Made by a program: the position numbers and the translations under genes | The notes under the pieces: model-generated | Told to the model about the DNA's origin: nothing | The model's database searches: none | The model's input: the letters and a program-made list of their open reading frames with translations, nothing else | Shown here: positions 18,534 to 27,069 of the stretch, in pieces | How the letters are laid out: each line of letters starts with the position of its first letter | Numbering within the stretch: position 1 is the stretch's first letter | DNA from: Alteromonadaceae bacterium BrNp21-10 | GTDB taxonomy: Bacteria; Pseudomonadota; Gammaproteobacteria; Enterobacterales; Alteromonadaceae | NCBI GenBank assembly: GCA_030418115.1 | Contig: JAUHQD010000023.1 | Coordinates: 1-41,117 of the forward strand | Length of the DNA: 41,117 nt | Reading direction: 5' to 3'

Positions 18534-18621
18534 GGCAAACCTACAAAATAATTAGAGTCGATAGGGCGAAAACGGCGCGCATTATAACACCTAACAGCAG
18601 ATATTTTCCAAAGCTCTAGGA

Positions 18622-19626
18622 TTACTGTACAGCCGCCACCGAATCTCGCTCTACTAAGGTAGGTAAAAACAAGTGGGTACGGCCATCGGCGCAATGAGGG
18701 TCGCGGCTTAAATCAATTGCCAACTTGGTGGCATAACTGGCCATCTCTTCCACCGGATAATGCATAGTAGTAAGCCTTGGGCGACATACCCGCGCCACCG
18801 ACAAATCATCAAACCCTACAACCGATACATCTTCTGGCACTCGCAAACCAGCAGCAAATAGTGCATGTACCGCACCAATTGCCATCAGATCGTTATAGGC
18901 CAAAATAGCGGTAAACGGTTTACCTTCGGCGAGTAGTGCTTTGGTGGCTTGTTCACCACCATCGATATTCGCCGCCGCTTCTTTGATTAATCGCGGTGAC
19001 AAACTTAAATGATTTTCCGCCAGTGTTTTTTGTGCACCTTCTACCCGAAAACTAGGGTCACCATTTTGATAAATACTGGTCACTACGGCAAAGTCGCGAT
19101 GGCCCTTATCAATTAAAAACTGCGCCGATTCTCGGCCACCGGCAATGTTATCCAGCCACACACAACGGTTAGCTATTGCACCAATATAGCGGTTAATAAT
19201 CACTAAACCGGGAACCTCTTTGGCGAGATTAATCAGGGTTTTCTCGTCGGAATATTCACTATGCAAAATAATCGATTGGCAATGATGATCCCGTAAGGAG
19301 TCAATGGCTTCGAGCTCTGACTTGGTTTCATATAATGAATTGCTCATAAGCAATTTGTATTTATTCTCACGAGCGGCTTTCTCGACGCCACTGGCCAATG
19401 TGCCAAAAAAGGACATAGATAATTTAGGGGTGACCACGCCAATAGTATTGGTGGTTTTACTGACTAAGGCTCTGGCGGCGGTATTGGGGCGATAACCCAG
19501 TTCTTCGATGACTTTTTTAACGCGCGCGCGGCAGGCCTCACCAACTTGGCCGCCATCGTGGATAACCCGTGATACCGTCGCTGTTGACACTCCCGCTACT
19601 TTAGCGACGTCTTTAATTGTAGCCAT
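18622..19626 (-). CDS. LacI/GalR-family transcriptional regulator
   Basis: A 334-residue regulator: helix-turn-helix and hinge (1-60, IKDVAKVAGVSTATVSRVI and GYRPNTAARAL), then a periplasmic-binding-protein-like sugar domain (about 62-330) with NTIGVVTP, VGFDDLSVARVCRPRLTTMHYP. The ligand cannot be told. It is the last gene after the GPH symporter, GH2 enzyme and TonB receptor, and a perfect 14-bp LacI-type palindrome lies at the TonB-receptor promoter, so it is inferred to be the local repressor, released by a sugar from the imported glycan. The gap to the symporter stop is 65 bases. Confidence 0.92.
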   Translation of the reverse strand: MATIKDVAKVAGVSTATVSRVIHDGGQVGEACRARVKKVIEELGYRPNTAARALVSKTTNTIGVVTPKLSMSFFGTLASGVEKAARENKYKLLMSNSLYETKSELEAIDSLRDHHCQSIILHSEYSDEKTLINLAKEVPGLVIINRYIGAIANRCVWLDNIAGGRESAQFLIDKGHRDFAVVTSIYQNGDPSFRVEGAQKTLAENHLSLSPRLIKEAAANIDGGEQATKALLAEGKPFTAILAYNDLMAIGAVHALFAAGLRVPEDVSVVGFDDLSVARVCRPRLTTMHYPVEEMASYATKLAIDLSRDPHCADGRTHLFLPTLVERDSVAAVQ

Positions 19627-19691
19627 AAATCTATTTTCCTATTTTATCCCGTGCGGCAAGTTCACCAAATCAGTAAAAAGCACTAACTAAA

Positions 19692-21065
19692 TCATACCTT
19701 TAGCATTGCATTATTACTATCGTCCTGTGCTTTCTGGCGGCCATTTTGATAGCGGTTATCCAGTTGCTGACGAATACGTCGACTTTGCTTGCTATCCAAC
19801 CCATAAAATCGCAAACAATACACAGACAGCAACGCAAAAATAACGGTACCAAGCGATAAGATTAGCCGCATATTCAACAGGCTTGTGCCAGATTGCAGTG
19901 CCCCAAGCTCTGCATCAAAACCAATAAGATTCAAACTTAAACCAGACGCTAATAACGCAAACGCCATACTGATATTAACTACCCAATTATGGCTACCCAC
20001 AAACAGTCCCTCCCGCCTTTGATGATGATGTAATTCATCTTCATCACAGACATCGGCAATCATTGAGGGGATCAACATGGTCATGGCCGTCCATACCGCA
20101 GTGCAACTTAGGGCATCGAATACAATCAACCACGGCATATTGGGGGTGAACAAAAACCACTTCAACACCCCGCCCAATGCCGTTAACCAATAGATAATAC
20201 GCAACGCTTGGATTTTACCTAAACGAGATGACCACGAGGCTATTAACGGAATGGATAACAAACCAACAATGGCAAAAGCCATAGATAATACTGCTTTGTA
20301 CACCGAGCCGGTGGCGATATCACCATCGAACATAAAGTACACCAACAGGTAATAATCCATGCTGGCGGTGAACGCACCGCCGCCAAGTTGTAAGAAGGTC
20401 AGTAGTAATAACAACTGAAAACTACGGTTATGACGTAATGTCATTAACGACACGATCAAACCAACACGGGGTTTAAGCATTTGTTGAATAGTTGGCTGGG
20501 TTGGCTCCTTGCTAAATAGCGCGGGTAACATTCCCATTAGACCAATAATAAACACCGCCACTCCCCAGCCGACAAACTGCATACCAATAAACACACTGCT
20601 AAATATCGCCAATTGCGCCAGCGGAAATAGCCATTGGTATAACATCGAACCTAGCTTAATAAAGTAGGTAGTAAAGCCCATGATTTCGGTACGTTCATGA
20701 TGATCACTACTGAGCTCATAGGACAAGCAAGTAAGCGGCACCGACATAAAAACCACAGCGATATAGAACAATAATGACAGTACTGCAAAGTAGCTTAATT
20801 GCCAGAACTCTGACCAATTAGATGGCACCATCCAGATCAAGCCAAACAACAAACAACTCAGCCAAGAAGCAACAAAAATAAATGGCCGACGCCGACCATA
20901 ACGGCTGCGGCACTGATCCGACAAATGCCCCACCCACGGACTTAAAAACGTACTGACAATAATTGGTATGGTTAACGCTAAGCTCAGTAGAAAAGGATCC
21001 ACACCCAACGTCATCTGGTAAAAAGGCACGGCCAGGATGCTGACACTTTGATTGGCAAAGTACAT
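19692..21065 (-). CDS. GPH-family sugar:cation symporter (MFS)
   Basis: A 12-helix inner membrane transporter of the glycoside-pentoside-hexuronide type, at least 457 residues from the ATG at 21065. The cytoplasmic loop motif GHLSDQCRSRYGRRRPFI after helix 2 is diagnostic. It most likely imports the mono- or disaccharide released by the adjacent GH2 enzyme. Translation in frame upstream of the ATG reads NQRLLLGFGFFA, the front half of helix 1, so the annotated ATG truncates a membrane helix. The frame stays open to 21181 with no ATG, GTG or TTG; an ATT at 21146 with a good ribosome site may be the true start, giving 484 residues. Same strand as lacI. Confidence 0.88.
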   Translation of the reverse strand: MYFANQSVSILAVPFYQMTLGVDPFLLSLALTIPIIVSTFLSPWVGHLSDQCRSRYGRRRPFIFVASWLSCLLFGLIWMVPSNWSEFWQLSYFAVLSLLFYIAVVFMSVPLTCLSYELSSDHHERTEIMGFTTYFIKLGSMLYQWLFPLAQLAIFSSVFIGMQFVGWGVAVFIIGLMGMLPALFSKEPTQPTIQQMLKPRVGLIVSLMTLRHNRSFQLLLLLTFLQLGGGAFTASMDYYLLVYFMFDGDIATGSVYKAVLSMAFAIVGLLSIPLIASWSSRLGKIQALRIIYWLTALGGVLKWFLFTPNMPWLIVFDALSCTAVWTAMTMLIPSMIADVCDEDELHHHQRREGLFVGSHNWVVNISMAFALLASGLSLNLIGFDAELGALQSGTSLLNMRLILSLGTVIFALLSVYCLRFYGLDSKQSRRIRQQLDNRYQNGRQKAQDDSNNAMLKV

Positions 21066-21143
21066 AGCAAAAAAGCCAAAACCTAATAATAATCGTTGGT
21101 TGAAACTAACCGAAGATGTGGCCGGTTGATGGGTATGTGCAGA

Positions 21144-21159
21144 AATAGTGGCAACCTCT
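21144..21159 (-). promoter_or_regulatory. Ribosome binding site with possible ATT start for the symporter
   Basis: On the minus strand AGAGG (21159-21155), eight bases, then ATT (21146-21144) lie in frame with the symporter, 27 codons before its first ATG. No ATG, GTG or TTG occurs in frame between the stop at about 21181 and 21065. The ATG at 21065 has no nearby ribosome site. Confidence 0.45.
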
Positions 21160-21216
21160 TTTACAAATGAAAACGAGCCCTAACCCAATCAGTGTAAAGG
21201 AACATTCACTTAACGA

Positions 21217-21331
21217 ATACCAATCCAGATTAATAAGTAACCTCAGTGCGGGTTAAGTAATCTCTGAATACATCCAGCCCAGCATTTTGTACAAGGCGCA
21301 ATCTGTAAGGCAGAGTATGCAGGAATGGTAT
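21217..21331. repeat. MITE-like element with terminal inverted repeats
   Basis: ATACCAATCC (21217-21226) and GGAATGGTAT (21322-21331) are inverted repeats matching at 9 of 10 positions and bound a 115-bp non-coding stretch between the GH2 terminator and the symporter. Similar ATACCAATCC-type intergenic elements are, from memory, common in Colwellia, Pseudoalteromonas and Shewanella genomes. No target duplication is clear, and no second copy is seen in this window. Confidence 0.4.
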
Positions 21332-21339
21332 AACGACAA

Positions 21340-21368
21340 AAAAGGGAGCCACAATAGTGCTCCCTTTT
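21340..21368 (-). terminator. Terminator of the TonB receptor-GH2 unit
   Basis: AAAAGGGAGC (21340-21349) and GCTCCCTTTT (21359-21368) form a 10-bp stem with a 9-base loop; the minus strand continues with a T run (TTTTTT in total). It lies 72 bases after the GH2 stop and separates it from the symporter gene. Confidence 0.85.
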
Positions 21369-21439
21369 ATAAGTTACTCACCGCCACTATTTAGGCAGTC
21401 ACTAAGCCGAATTGTATACTGTTCACACCTTACTACGAT

Positions 21440-23794
21440 TTAAAAGCTCAATGCCTCACTACTAATACCTAGCTCTGGTGCTGTGACGGAAACTTTTGCT
21501 TTATTCAAACTTTCGCCAATACGTACCACAGCGGCGGCTTTACCTTGTGAAGTAACAATCTTCCCTGGATTAACAACTTCAATATCACCTACAGTAGTGA
21601 GTACCACTTCCACATCATTTAGCGGTACGCTATTACCCTGTGCATCGAGTAATTCGGCATACACAAACACTATATCTTTCACACCAGCGGCCACCGGTAC
21701 TCGGCTTTCATCGATAGAAAGATGCAAAGATGTTGCTGCCGAAGGCGTTGTCACTTTATGCTCAGCGACTTGCTTGCCATCAATAAATGCCTTAGCGATT
21801 AAGTTGCCGCTCACAAATTCTGGCACCTTAAATTCAAAAGGCGGGTGAGGTAAATGGGTGGAATATTTATCGTTACTGGGTTTATTGCGACTGACTATTT
21901 CATCGTTTAACCACAGTTCAACTTCGTCAGCATTACTAAATACTCGCACATTAGTTGACGATTCTGCCGTCCATTCACTGGCGATATGCACCATAGGACC
22001 AGAATCATATGCAGGCGATTGTTCGCTGGCATCACGCTGACTTTGATAAAAGTAATAACTGTACTTAGGTAAACGATACAAGCTCATAATGCCCGAGGAT
22101 TCAATATCGTCGGCATAACCACGGTTATAATCAAACATCACCCAATAACCATCAGCGTAAGCGGGGTAAGTTAAGTTGTCGTTATGGGCTTCTTGTAAAT
22201 TACGTGCCTGTTGCAGTAAACGTTTCTCACCGGCATTAAGTAACTGACGGCTAGTACGCTCTTCTTCTTTGAGGTCTTGCCAGCTGTCTTGGGCTAAACC
22301 GGCATTTTGGGCGTAATATTCCCAATCGCCGTATTCAGATACGTTATAAGGCTGAGTGGGTATATCGTAGTGTTGCTGACGATGCTGACGCGCTTGTAAG
22401 TACATGTCGTAACCGTGCATCCACCCCGCTGAGAAACCATTGGGATCTTCTTCACGAACCACATTATGCAACTTAGCCACAAATTCCTCTGGCATCGCTG
22501 ATTCATTCAATGAACATTCCCACGCTAAAACGCTAGCATGATTGCGATCACGACGAATTAAATCACGACAAGTACGTATAATTTGCTCCTCAAAAGCAAC
22601 GTCATCTAAATAATACTGCCACCCTAAAATTGCATCGATCAAAACTAAGCCAAGTTCATCGGCAGCCTGCATAAAGGCTTTGGAATGGGGGTAATGAGAT
22701 AAACGCACATAATCAAAGCCAGCCGATTTAATTTTTACCGCATCGCGATAGTCCGCCTGGGCCGAGGTGGCATAGCCCACGTGAGGATATTCCTGATGGC
22801 GGTTTACGCCCCGTAAAAAGGTCTTCTCACCGTTGATGAGTAATTCATGCTTTTCATTAAAGGTAAATTCACGAATACCAATCTGGGTTTGTTGTTGCTC
22901 AACAACCCGATTCCCATCTCGCACTTGTGTAATCAATTGATATAAATTCGGTGCTTGTGGGCTCCACAATTGTGCGTTAGTCACGGTTAATTGTTGGCTA
23001 AATTGCTTGGCTGAGTTGGCATCAAGGCTTAATGGTTTACTTTGTGCCGTAGCCACTTGTTGCTCACCCAAGAGTAAGGTTTGATGTAAGGTAAACTGTT
23101 TTGCCTGTGCATCATCATTAGCAATATGAGTTTTCACCTCCACCACGGATTTTTCTGCAGACACTTGCGGATAGCTAACGAAAATACCACCACTGGCCGG
23201 CTGATTGGCAAGGATCTCATCGGAGATATGTAATGGCTCTTTAATGATCACATTCACATCACGATATAAGCCCCCATAGGTATTAAAATCCAAAATGGCT
23301 AAGGGTTTAGGGCCAATTATCGGATTGTCACGATTATCTAAACGTACTCGTAAAATATTGTCACCGACAAAATTTAGCGCCGATGAAATATCAAAAGTGA
23401 AAGGCAAATAGCCACCTAAATGTTCGCCTAAAAGCTCATCGTTTAACCACACTTGGGCGTGGTTCATCGCGCCTTCAAAACGCAGATATACTTTTTTACC
23501 TTGCCATGCTTTGTCGGCACTCAAGGTGCGTTGATACCAAGACAGTCCTTGCCATTGGTCATTGACTACCCGTGGCTCGATTTGCGGTGTATGTGGGAGC
23601 GCCACTTTGTCGGCGGCAGTCATTTTCACCAGATCAAATTGCGCATCTTGGTCAGTTTTATAAAACTGCCAATTTTTATTAATATTGATAACCCTGTTAG
23701 CGTTAACAACAGGTGTTTCAGGTGCGCCATTACAACCAGCAACCAAGCCGAATAAAAGCCCTGTAACAATAAATTTAAGAGTGGGTTTTAACAC
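21440..23794 (-). CDS. GH2 family glycoside hydrolase lipoprotein (beta-galactosidase/glucuronidase type)
   Basis: A 784-residue lipoprotein: signal peptide with lipobox LVAGC (Cys21), so it is membrane-anchored in the periplasm or outer membrane. Domains in order: GH2 sugar-binding (about 35-190), Ig-like (about 195-305), TIM barrel (about 308-600), then a DUF4982-type domain (NVRVFSNADEVELWLNDE) and a C-terminal Ig-like domain (about 690-784). The acid/base is Glu431 in ECSLNESAMP and the nucleophile Glu487 in NVSEYGDW. It hydrolyses a terminal beta-linked galactose or uronic acid; which one cannot be decided. Start is GTG at 23794 after AGAAGGAAAA. It follows the TonB receptor by 165 bases. 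Confidence 0.9.
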   Translation of the reverse strand: MLKPTLKFIVTGLLFGLVAGCNGAPETPVVNANRVININKNWQFYKTDQDAQFDLVKMTAADKVALPHTPQIEPRVVNDQWQGLSWYQRTLSADKAWQGKKVYLRFEGAMNHAQVWLNDELLGEHLGGYLPFTFDISSALNFVGDNILRVRLDNRDNPIIGPKPLAILDFNTYGGLYRDVNVIIKEPLHISDEILANQPASGGIFVSYPQVSAEKSVVEVKTHIANDDAQAKQFTLHQTLLLGEQQVATAQSKPLSLDANSAKQFSQQLTVTNAQLWSPQAPNLYQLITQVRDGNRVVEQQQTQIGIREFTFNEKHELLINGEKTFLRGVNRHQEYPHVGYATSAQADYRDAVKIKSAGFDYVRLSHYPHSKAFMQAADELGLVLIDAILGWQYYLDDVAFEEQIIRTCRDLIRRDRNHASVLAWECSLNESAMPEEFVAKLHNVVREEDPNGFSAGWMHGYDMYLQARQHRQQHYDIPTQPYNVSEYGDWEYYAQNAGLAQDSWQDLKEEERTSRQLLNAGEKRLLQQARNLQEAHNDNLTYPAYADGYWVMFDYNRGYADDIESSGIMSLYRLPKYSYYFYQSQRDASEQSPAYDSGPMVHIASEWTAESSTNVRVFSNADEVELWLNDEIVSRNKPSNDKYSTHLPHPPFEFKVPEFVSGNLIAKAFIDGKQVAEHKVTTPSAATSLHLSIDESRVPVAAGVKDIVFVYAELLDAQGNSVPLNDVEVVLTTVGDIEVVNPGKIVTSQGKAAAVVRIGESLNKAKVSVTAPELGISSEALSF

Positions 23795-23922
23795 CGAATT
23801 TTCCTTCTAAGAGAGTGGCTGTCGTCTTTGCTAAGCACAGACATATTAGAAACACAGCGATTCAGGAATGTTGTGTAACGTGCGCTGGGCACATTATAAA
23901 AATTATATTAAGAGTTGAGAGC

Positions 23923-23952
23923 TATCCGACTCGCCTTTAGGTAAGTCGGATA
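23923..23952 (-). other. Intra-operon hairpin between TonB receptor and GH2 gene
   Basis: TATCCGACT (23923-23931) and AGTCGGATA (23944-23952) form a perfect 9-bp stem with a 12-base loop, 8 bases after the TonB-receptor stop. There is no T run on the minus strand, so it is more likely an mRNA-stabilising or partially terminating element, which would favour receptor over enzyme expression. Confidence 0.55.
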
Positions 23953-23959
23953 AACATAC

Positions 23960-26725
23960 TTACATTGAGTATTGGAAGCCAACCAATAGACGACGACCCC
24001 ATTCCACATTAAATGCAGGTTTGGTTTTGTCGTTATCCCAGTAATTAACCGACGCGGCATTAGTTAAGTTCTGACCTTGTAAGGTTAATTTCAGGTTTTC
24101 AGTGACGTGATAACCCACACTGGCATCAACGGTAGACTCAGATGAGTTCAGGTTAACCTGTGATGGGATCCAACTATTAATTCCAGTGAACTCACTGCGA
24201 TAGTTGTATGACACTCGCGCGTCTAAGCCATCTTTATCATACCAAAGAGTAAAGCTACCAATATGCTTAGATAAACCACCTAAGTTGTACGGATTTTCCG
24301 CAGGTTTAAACTCCATCACGTCGCTATCGGTATATGAATAGTTGGCGAAAATCCCCATACCATCAAAAGGCGCAGGTAAGGTTTCGAAAGCTTGTTGATA
24401 TAACACTTCCACCCCTTTAATCATTCCACCATCACCATTAATTGGGCCAGTGAAAGCATAATCTTCACCTTCAAAAGTCACAGTACCCGCATCTAAACCA
24501 ATGTGAGATTGTAAATCTTTAAAGAAGAAGTTAATGGTCGCGGCTGAATTTTCCCCCCAATAATACTCATAACCAATATCCATTTGATTAGCGACATAAG
24601 GGTTAAGTGTAGGGTTACCACCGTTTGCGGTAGGTGGTTGCGATGTTCTATCTAAAGCAAAACCGGTACGCATTTCCAATAATGGCGGACGTGACATAGT
24701 ACGGGCTAATGCAAAACGGATTTGTGAATCATCGGTAATGTTAAACGTCATGTTTAACGAGGGTAACAATTCATCATAATCGTGGTTAACTTGAGTTGGC
24801 GTGGGCCCCGGCTGATACCAATTACCATCGGCATCTTCTAACCATACATCAATCTGCTCATGACCAATGGAGGTCACTTCAGTTTTGGCGTAACGCACCC
24901 CTAAATTACCGGTGAAAGGCACGCTGCCTAAATCACCCGACATATTGAGCTGTACATAAAATGCGGTATTACTTTCCTGTAACTTCCAAGAGGCAATATC
25001 GTCTTTACTGTTACTCGGATCGTTATGATCTACAACACCACCAAAGGCTACTTCAGCCACTTCAGCCCAGTTTCTGAAAGTGTAAATATCGGGAGCATTG
25101 TAATCACCACCAATGCTGTAGCTCATGCCATAATCGGTTAAACCGTGATCTTGCTTGGCCGAACGTTCCCAATCAACAAGTTGATCATTTTCTTTAGTAC
25201 GGTCGGTATAACGACCACCAACCAATAGTGAGTGAAAAACACCCCACTCTATATCACGCTGAATATCCAAATTAAGATTGGCCATTTCATCGGTTAATAC
25301 GCGATCAGTTTGCCCTGTCATAATTGAAGGAACAAAATCTTGGCCGGTAATTTCCCATACGTCTGGAGACGTTTCACTCCAGATATCGGAAACCGCACCT
25401 AATGCATATTGACTCGGGCTGCTGATATCCCCACTGTGCACAAGAATCTCGGCAGCATCAGTATTTTGTACATTGAAGCCTAAATCATAATCACCACCGA
25501 TATAAGTTGGGTCAATACTTACCCAAACCGATTCAATGCTAGCATCGGAATAACCAATATCTGCGGTTATGGTCCACACATCACCGACGTATTCTAAATT
25601 AATACCGGTGCTGAGCATTTCGTTAGTTTGAAACCAAGTTGGAATATAGTTAGTTAGACCATTATTCAACTGGCTACCCGCGACAATTTGTTCAGACCCA
25701 TCCGCTCTTTGAATAATCGTCGGCGGTACCGAAGAAGCATCATAAAAATCTGCACCCCATCCACGAGGACCACTTTCATCATCTGCCCAGTTACCTAAGT
25801 CACCCGGCCCCAGTTGATCGTCATGCTCTTGAATATCAAATTGCGAATAAAACAAATCGCCTTTAACGGTCATATCTTCAACCGGTTTCCATTCTACAAT
25901 CGCTAATCCGCCTAAACGCTCATTACTACCGCGCTTACTCTTAACCACCACACCCCATGGCGCATGCTCAGTTACACCGTTACTATTTAAGTCGCCTCGG
26001 TTTACATCATTGTTGTAATCCCATGATTGCACACCGCGCTCTAATGACGGTTGGTCTTGATAAGTCAGGCCTAATGCAAAACCAAAAGTATCAGAGAGCT
26101 TATCCACATAACTAATGCTGGCTTTATGGCCATTGCCATCGGTGTCAGGTAAATCACTGCCTAATTCGTTATGCATAAAGCTGCCATTAATATTTAACAC
26201 CGGCTTGTCTTTAGACAAAGGGCTGACGAAATTCATATTCACCAAGCCGGAAATACCACCTTCCACTTTACTAGCAACAGGGCTTTTATAAACTTCAACG
26301 GAATCAATTAGCTCAACAGGAAATTGCTCAAAACGTACATCTCGACTTGGCTCTGCGGATACAATTTCACGGTTATTCATGGTGGCTACGTTTAAACGTG
26401 GCCCCATACCTCGAATAGAAATTCGACTGGCATTACCACGATCTCGGGATGCCGCGATACCGGGCAAACGCACTAAGGAATCTGTAATACTGACATCGGG
26501 CAAGGTACCCAAGTCATCAGATGAAATGATTTCAACCACGGAATCGGCAAAACGCTTTTCACGTAATGCTTTACCTAAAGACGCGCCAAAACCACGTACG
26601 GTAATGGTTTCTACGTCCTCTTCCTCTGCGGCAGTTGCTTGTTGCTCTTGGGCTACTAGTGTTTGACTTGCAAGCACTTGGGATACAGCCAAAGCCATTA
26701 AAGTGTATTTGAATTTTGTTTTCAT
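23960..26725 (-). CDS. TonB-dependent outer membrane receptor for a carbohydrate
   Basis: A 921-residue receptor: signal peptide about 1-25 (ending TLVAQ), TonB box-like VETITVRG (about 38-45), plug domain (about 55-170, with RISIRGMGPRLNVATMN and SVEVYKSPVASKVEGGISGLV) and a 22-strand barrel to the C-terminus. It resembles the TIGR01782 type found in marine polysaccharide utilisation loci. It would bring an oligosaccharide across the outer membrane using TonB-ExbB-ExbD. The context (GH2 enzyme, GPH symporter, LacI regulator, no iron genes) favours a glycan over a siderophore. A LacI-type operator overlaps its promoter. Confidence 0.92.
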   Translation of the reverse strand: MKTKFKYTLMALAVSQVLASQTLVAQEQQATAAEEEDVETITVRGFGASLGKALREKRFADSVVEIISSDDLGTLPDVSITDSLVRLPGIAASRDRGNASRISIRGMGPRLNVATMNNREIVSAEPSRDVRFEQFPVELIDSVEVYKSPVASKVEGGISGLVNMNFVSPLSKDKPVLNINGSFMHNELGSDLPDTDGNGHKASISYVDKLSDTFGFALGLTYQDQPSLERGVQSWDYNNDVNRGDLNSNGVTEHAPWGVVVKSKRGSNERLGGLAIVEWKPVEDMTVKGDLFYSQFDIQEHDDQLGPGDLGNWADDESGPRGWGADFYDASSVPPTIIQRADGSEQIVAGSQLNNGLTNYIPTWFQTNEMLSTGINLEYVGDVWTITADIGYSDASIESVWVSIDPTYIGGDYDLGFNVQNTDAAEILVHSGDISSPSQYALGAVSDIWSETSPDVWEITGQDFVPSIMTGQTDRVLTDEMANLNLDIQRDIEWGVFHSLLVGGRYTDRTKENDQLVDWERSAKQDHGLTDYGMSYSIGGDYNAPDIYTFRNWAEVAEVAFGGVVDHNDPSNSKDDIASWKLQESNTAFYVQLNMSGDLGSVPFTGNLGVRYAKTEVTSIGHEQIDVWLEDADGNWYQPGPTPTQVNHDYDELLPSLNMTFNITDDSQIRFALARTMSRPPLLEMRTGFALDRTSQPPTANGGNPTLNPYVANQMDIGYEYYWGENSAATINFFFKDLQSHIGLDAGTVTFEGEDYAFTGPINGDGGMIKGVEVLYQQAFETLPAPFDGMGIFANYSYTDSDVMEFKPAENPYNLGGLSKHIGSFTLWYDKDGLDARVSYNYRSEFTGINSWIPSQVNLNSSESTVDASVGYHVTENLKLTLQGQNLTNAASVNYWDNDKTKPAFNVEWGRRLLVGFQYSM

Positions 26726-26832
26726 TTTATTATTACCTCGGTCGGCATGTATGTTAACGCTCGACGATGGAATGGCTGCTACTTACAAGCAAGGTGTCAA
26801 ACGCTAGATTTTGGTCGCTCCTATCGAAGGGA

Positions 26833-26869
26833 ATTAAACCTTCAACAAGCAACAAGGTAAACGTTTACC
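26833..26869 (-). promoter_or_regulatory. TonB-receptor promoter overlapped by a perfect LacI-type operator
   Basis: GGTAAACGTTTACC (26856-26869) is a perfect 14-bp palindrome with a central CG, the classic LacI/GalR-family operator form. On the minus strand its end supplies TTTACC as a possible -35, with TTTAAT (26838-26833) 17 bases on as a -10, about 108 bases before the receptor ATG. Binding would block polymerase directly. The cognate protein is inferred to be the LacI-type regulator of the locus. Confidence 0.65.
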
Positions 26870-26933
26870 CAATAATTGTCTATGAGAAATTGTTAAAATT
26901 TTGTAAATCACTGTATTTACTTATTTTTTTATA

Positions 26934-26947
26934 GGTAAACGCTTTCA
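26934..26947 (-). promoter_or_regulatory. Second, imperfect LacI-type operator
   Basis: GGTAAACGCTTTCA shares the GGTAAACG half-site with the perfect palindrome at 26856, 78 bases away (about 7.5 helical turns), and fits the general TGAAANCGNTTNCC form on the other strand. It may be an auxiliary site allowing looping. The interval 26726-27069 holds both sites and the promoters of the two divergent genes and nothing else I can identify. Confidence 0.45.
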
Positions 26948-27069
26948 TTAACAAGGTTTGTAAGAATTAACTCCAACGCATCGCCTAAATATACCAGCCT
27001 ACGTAATATTCTTGTCAAAAACGTCTGGAATTTGTTACCTTAGATCAACGCTTTCAAACCTGCCATTTC

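Noticed and set aside
22294-22506. Other long frames within the GH2, TonB-receptor and cys genes
   Set aside because: All are shadows in alternative frames of well-recognised proteins.
23960-26725. TonB receptor as a siderophore receptor
   Set aside because: There are no siderophore or iron genes beside it, and the GH2, GPH and LacI neighbours and the LacI-type operator point to a sugar.
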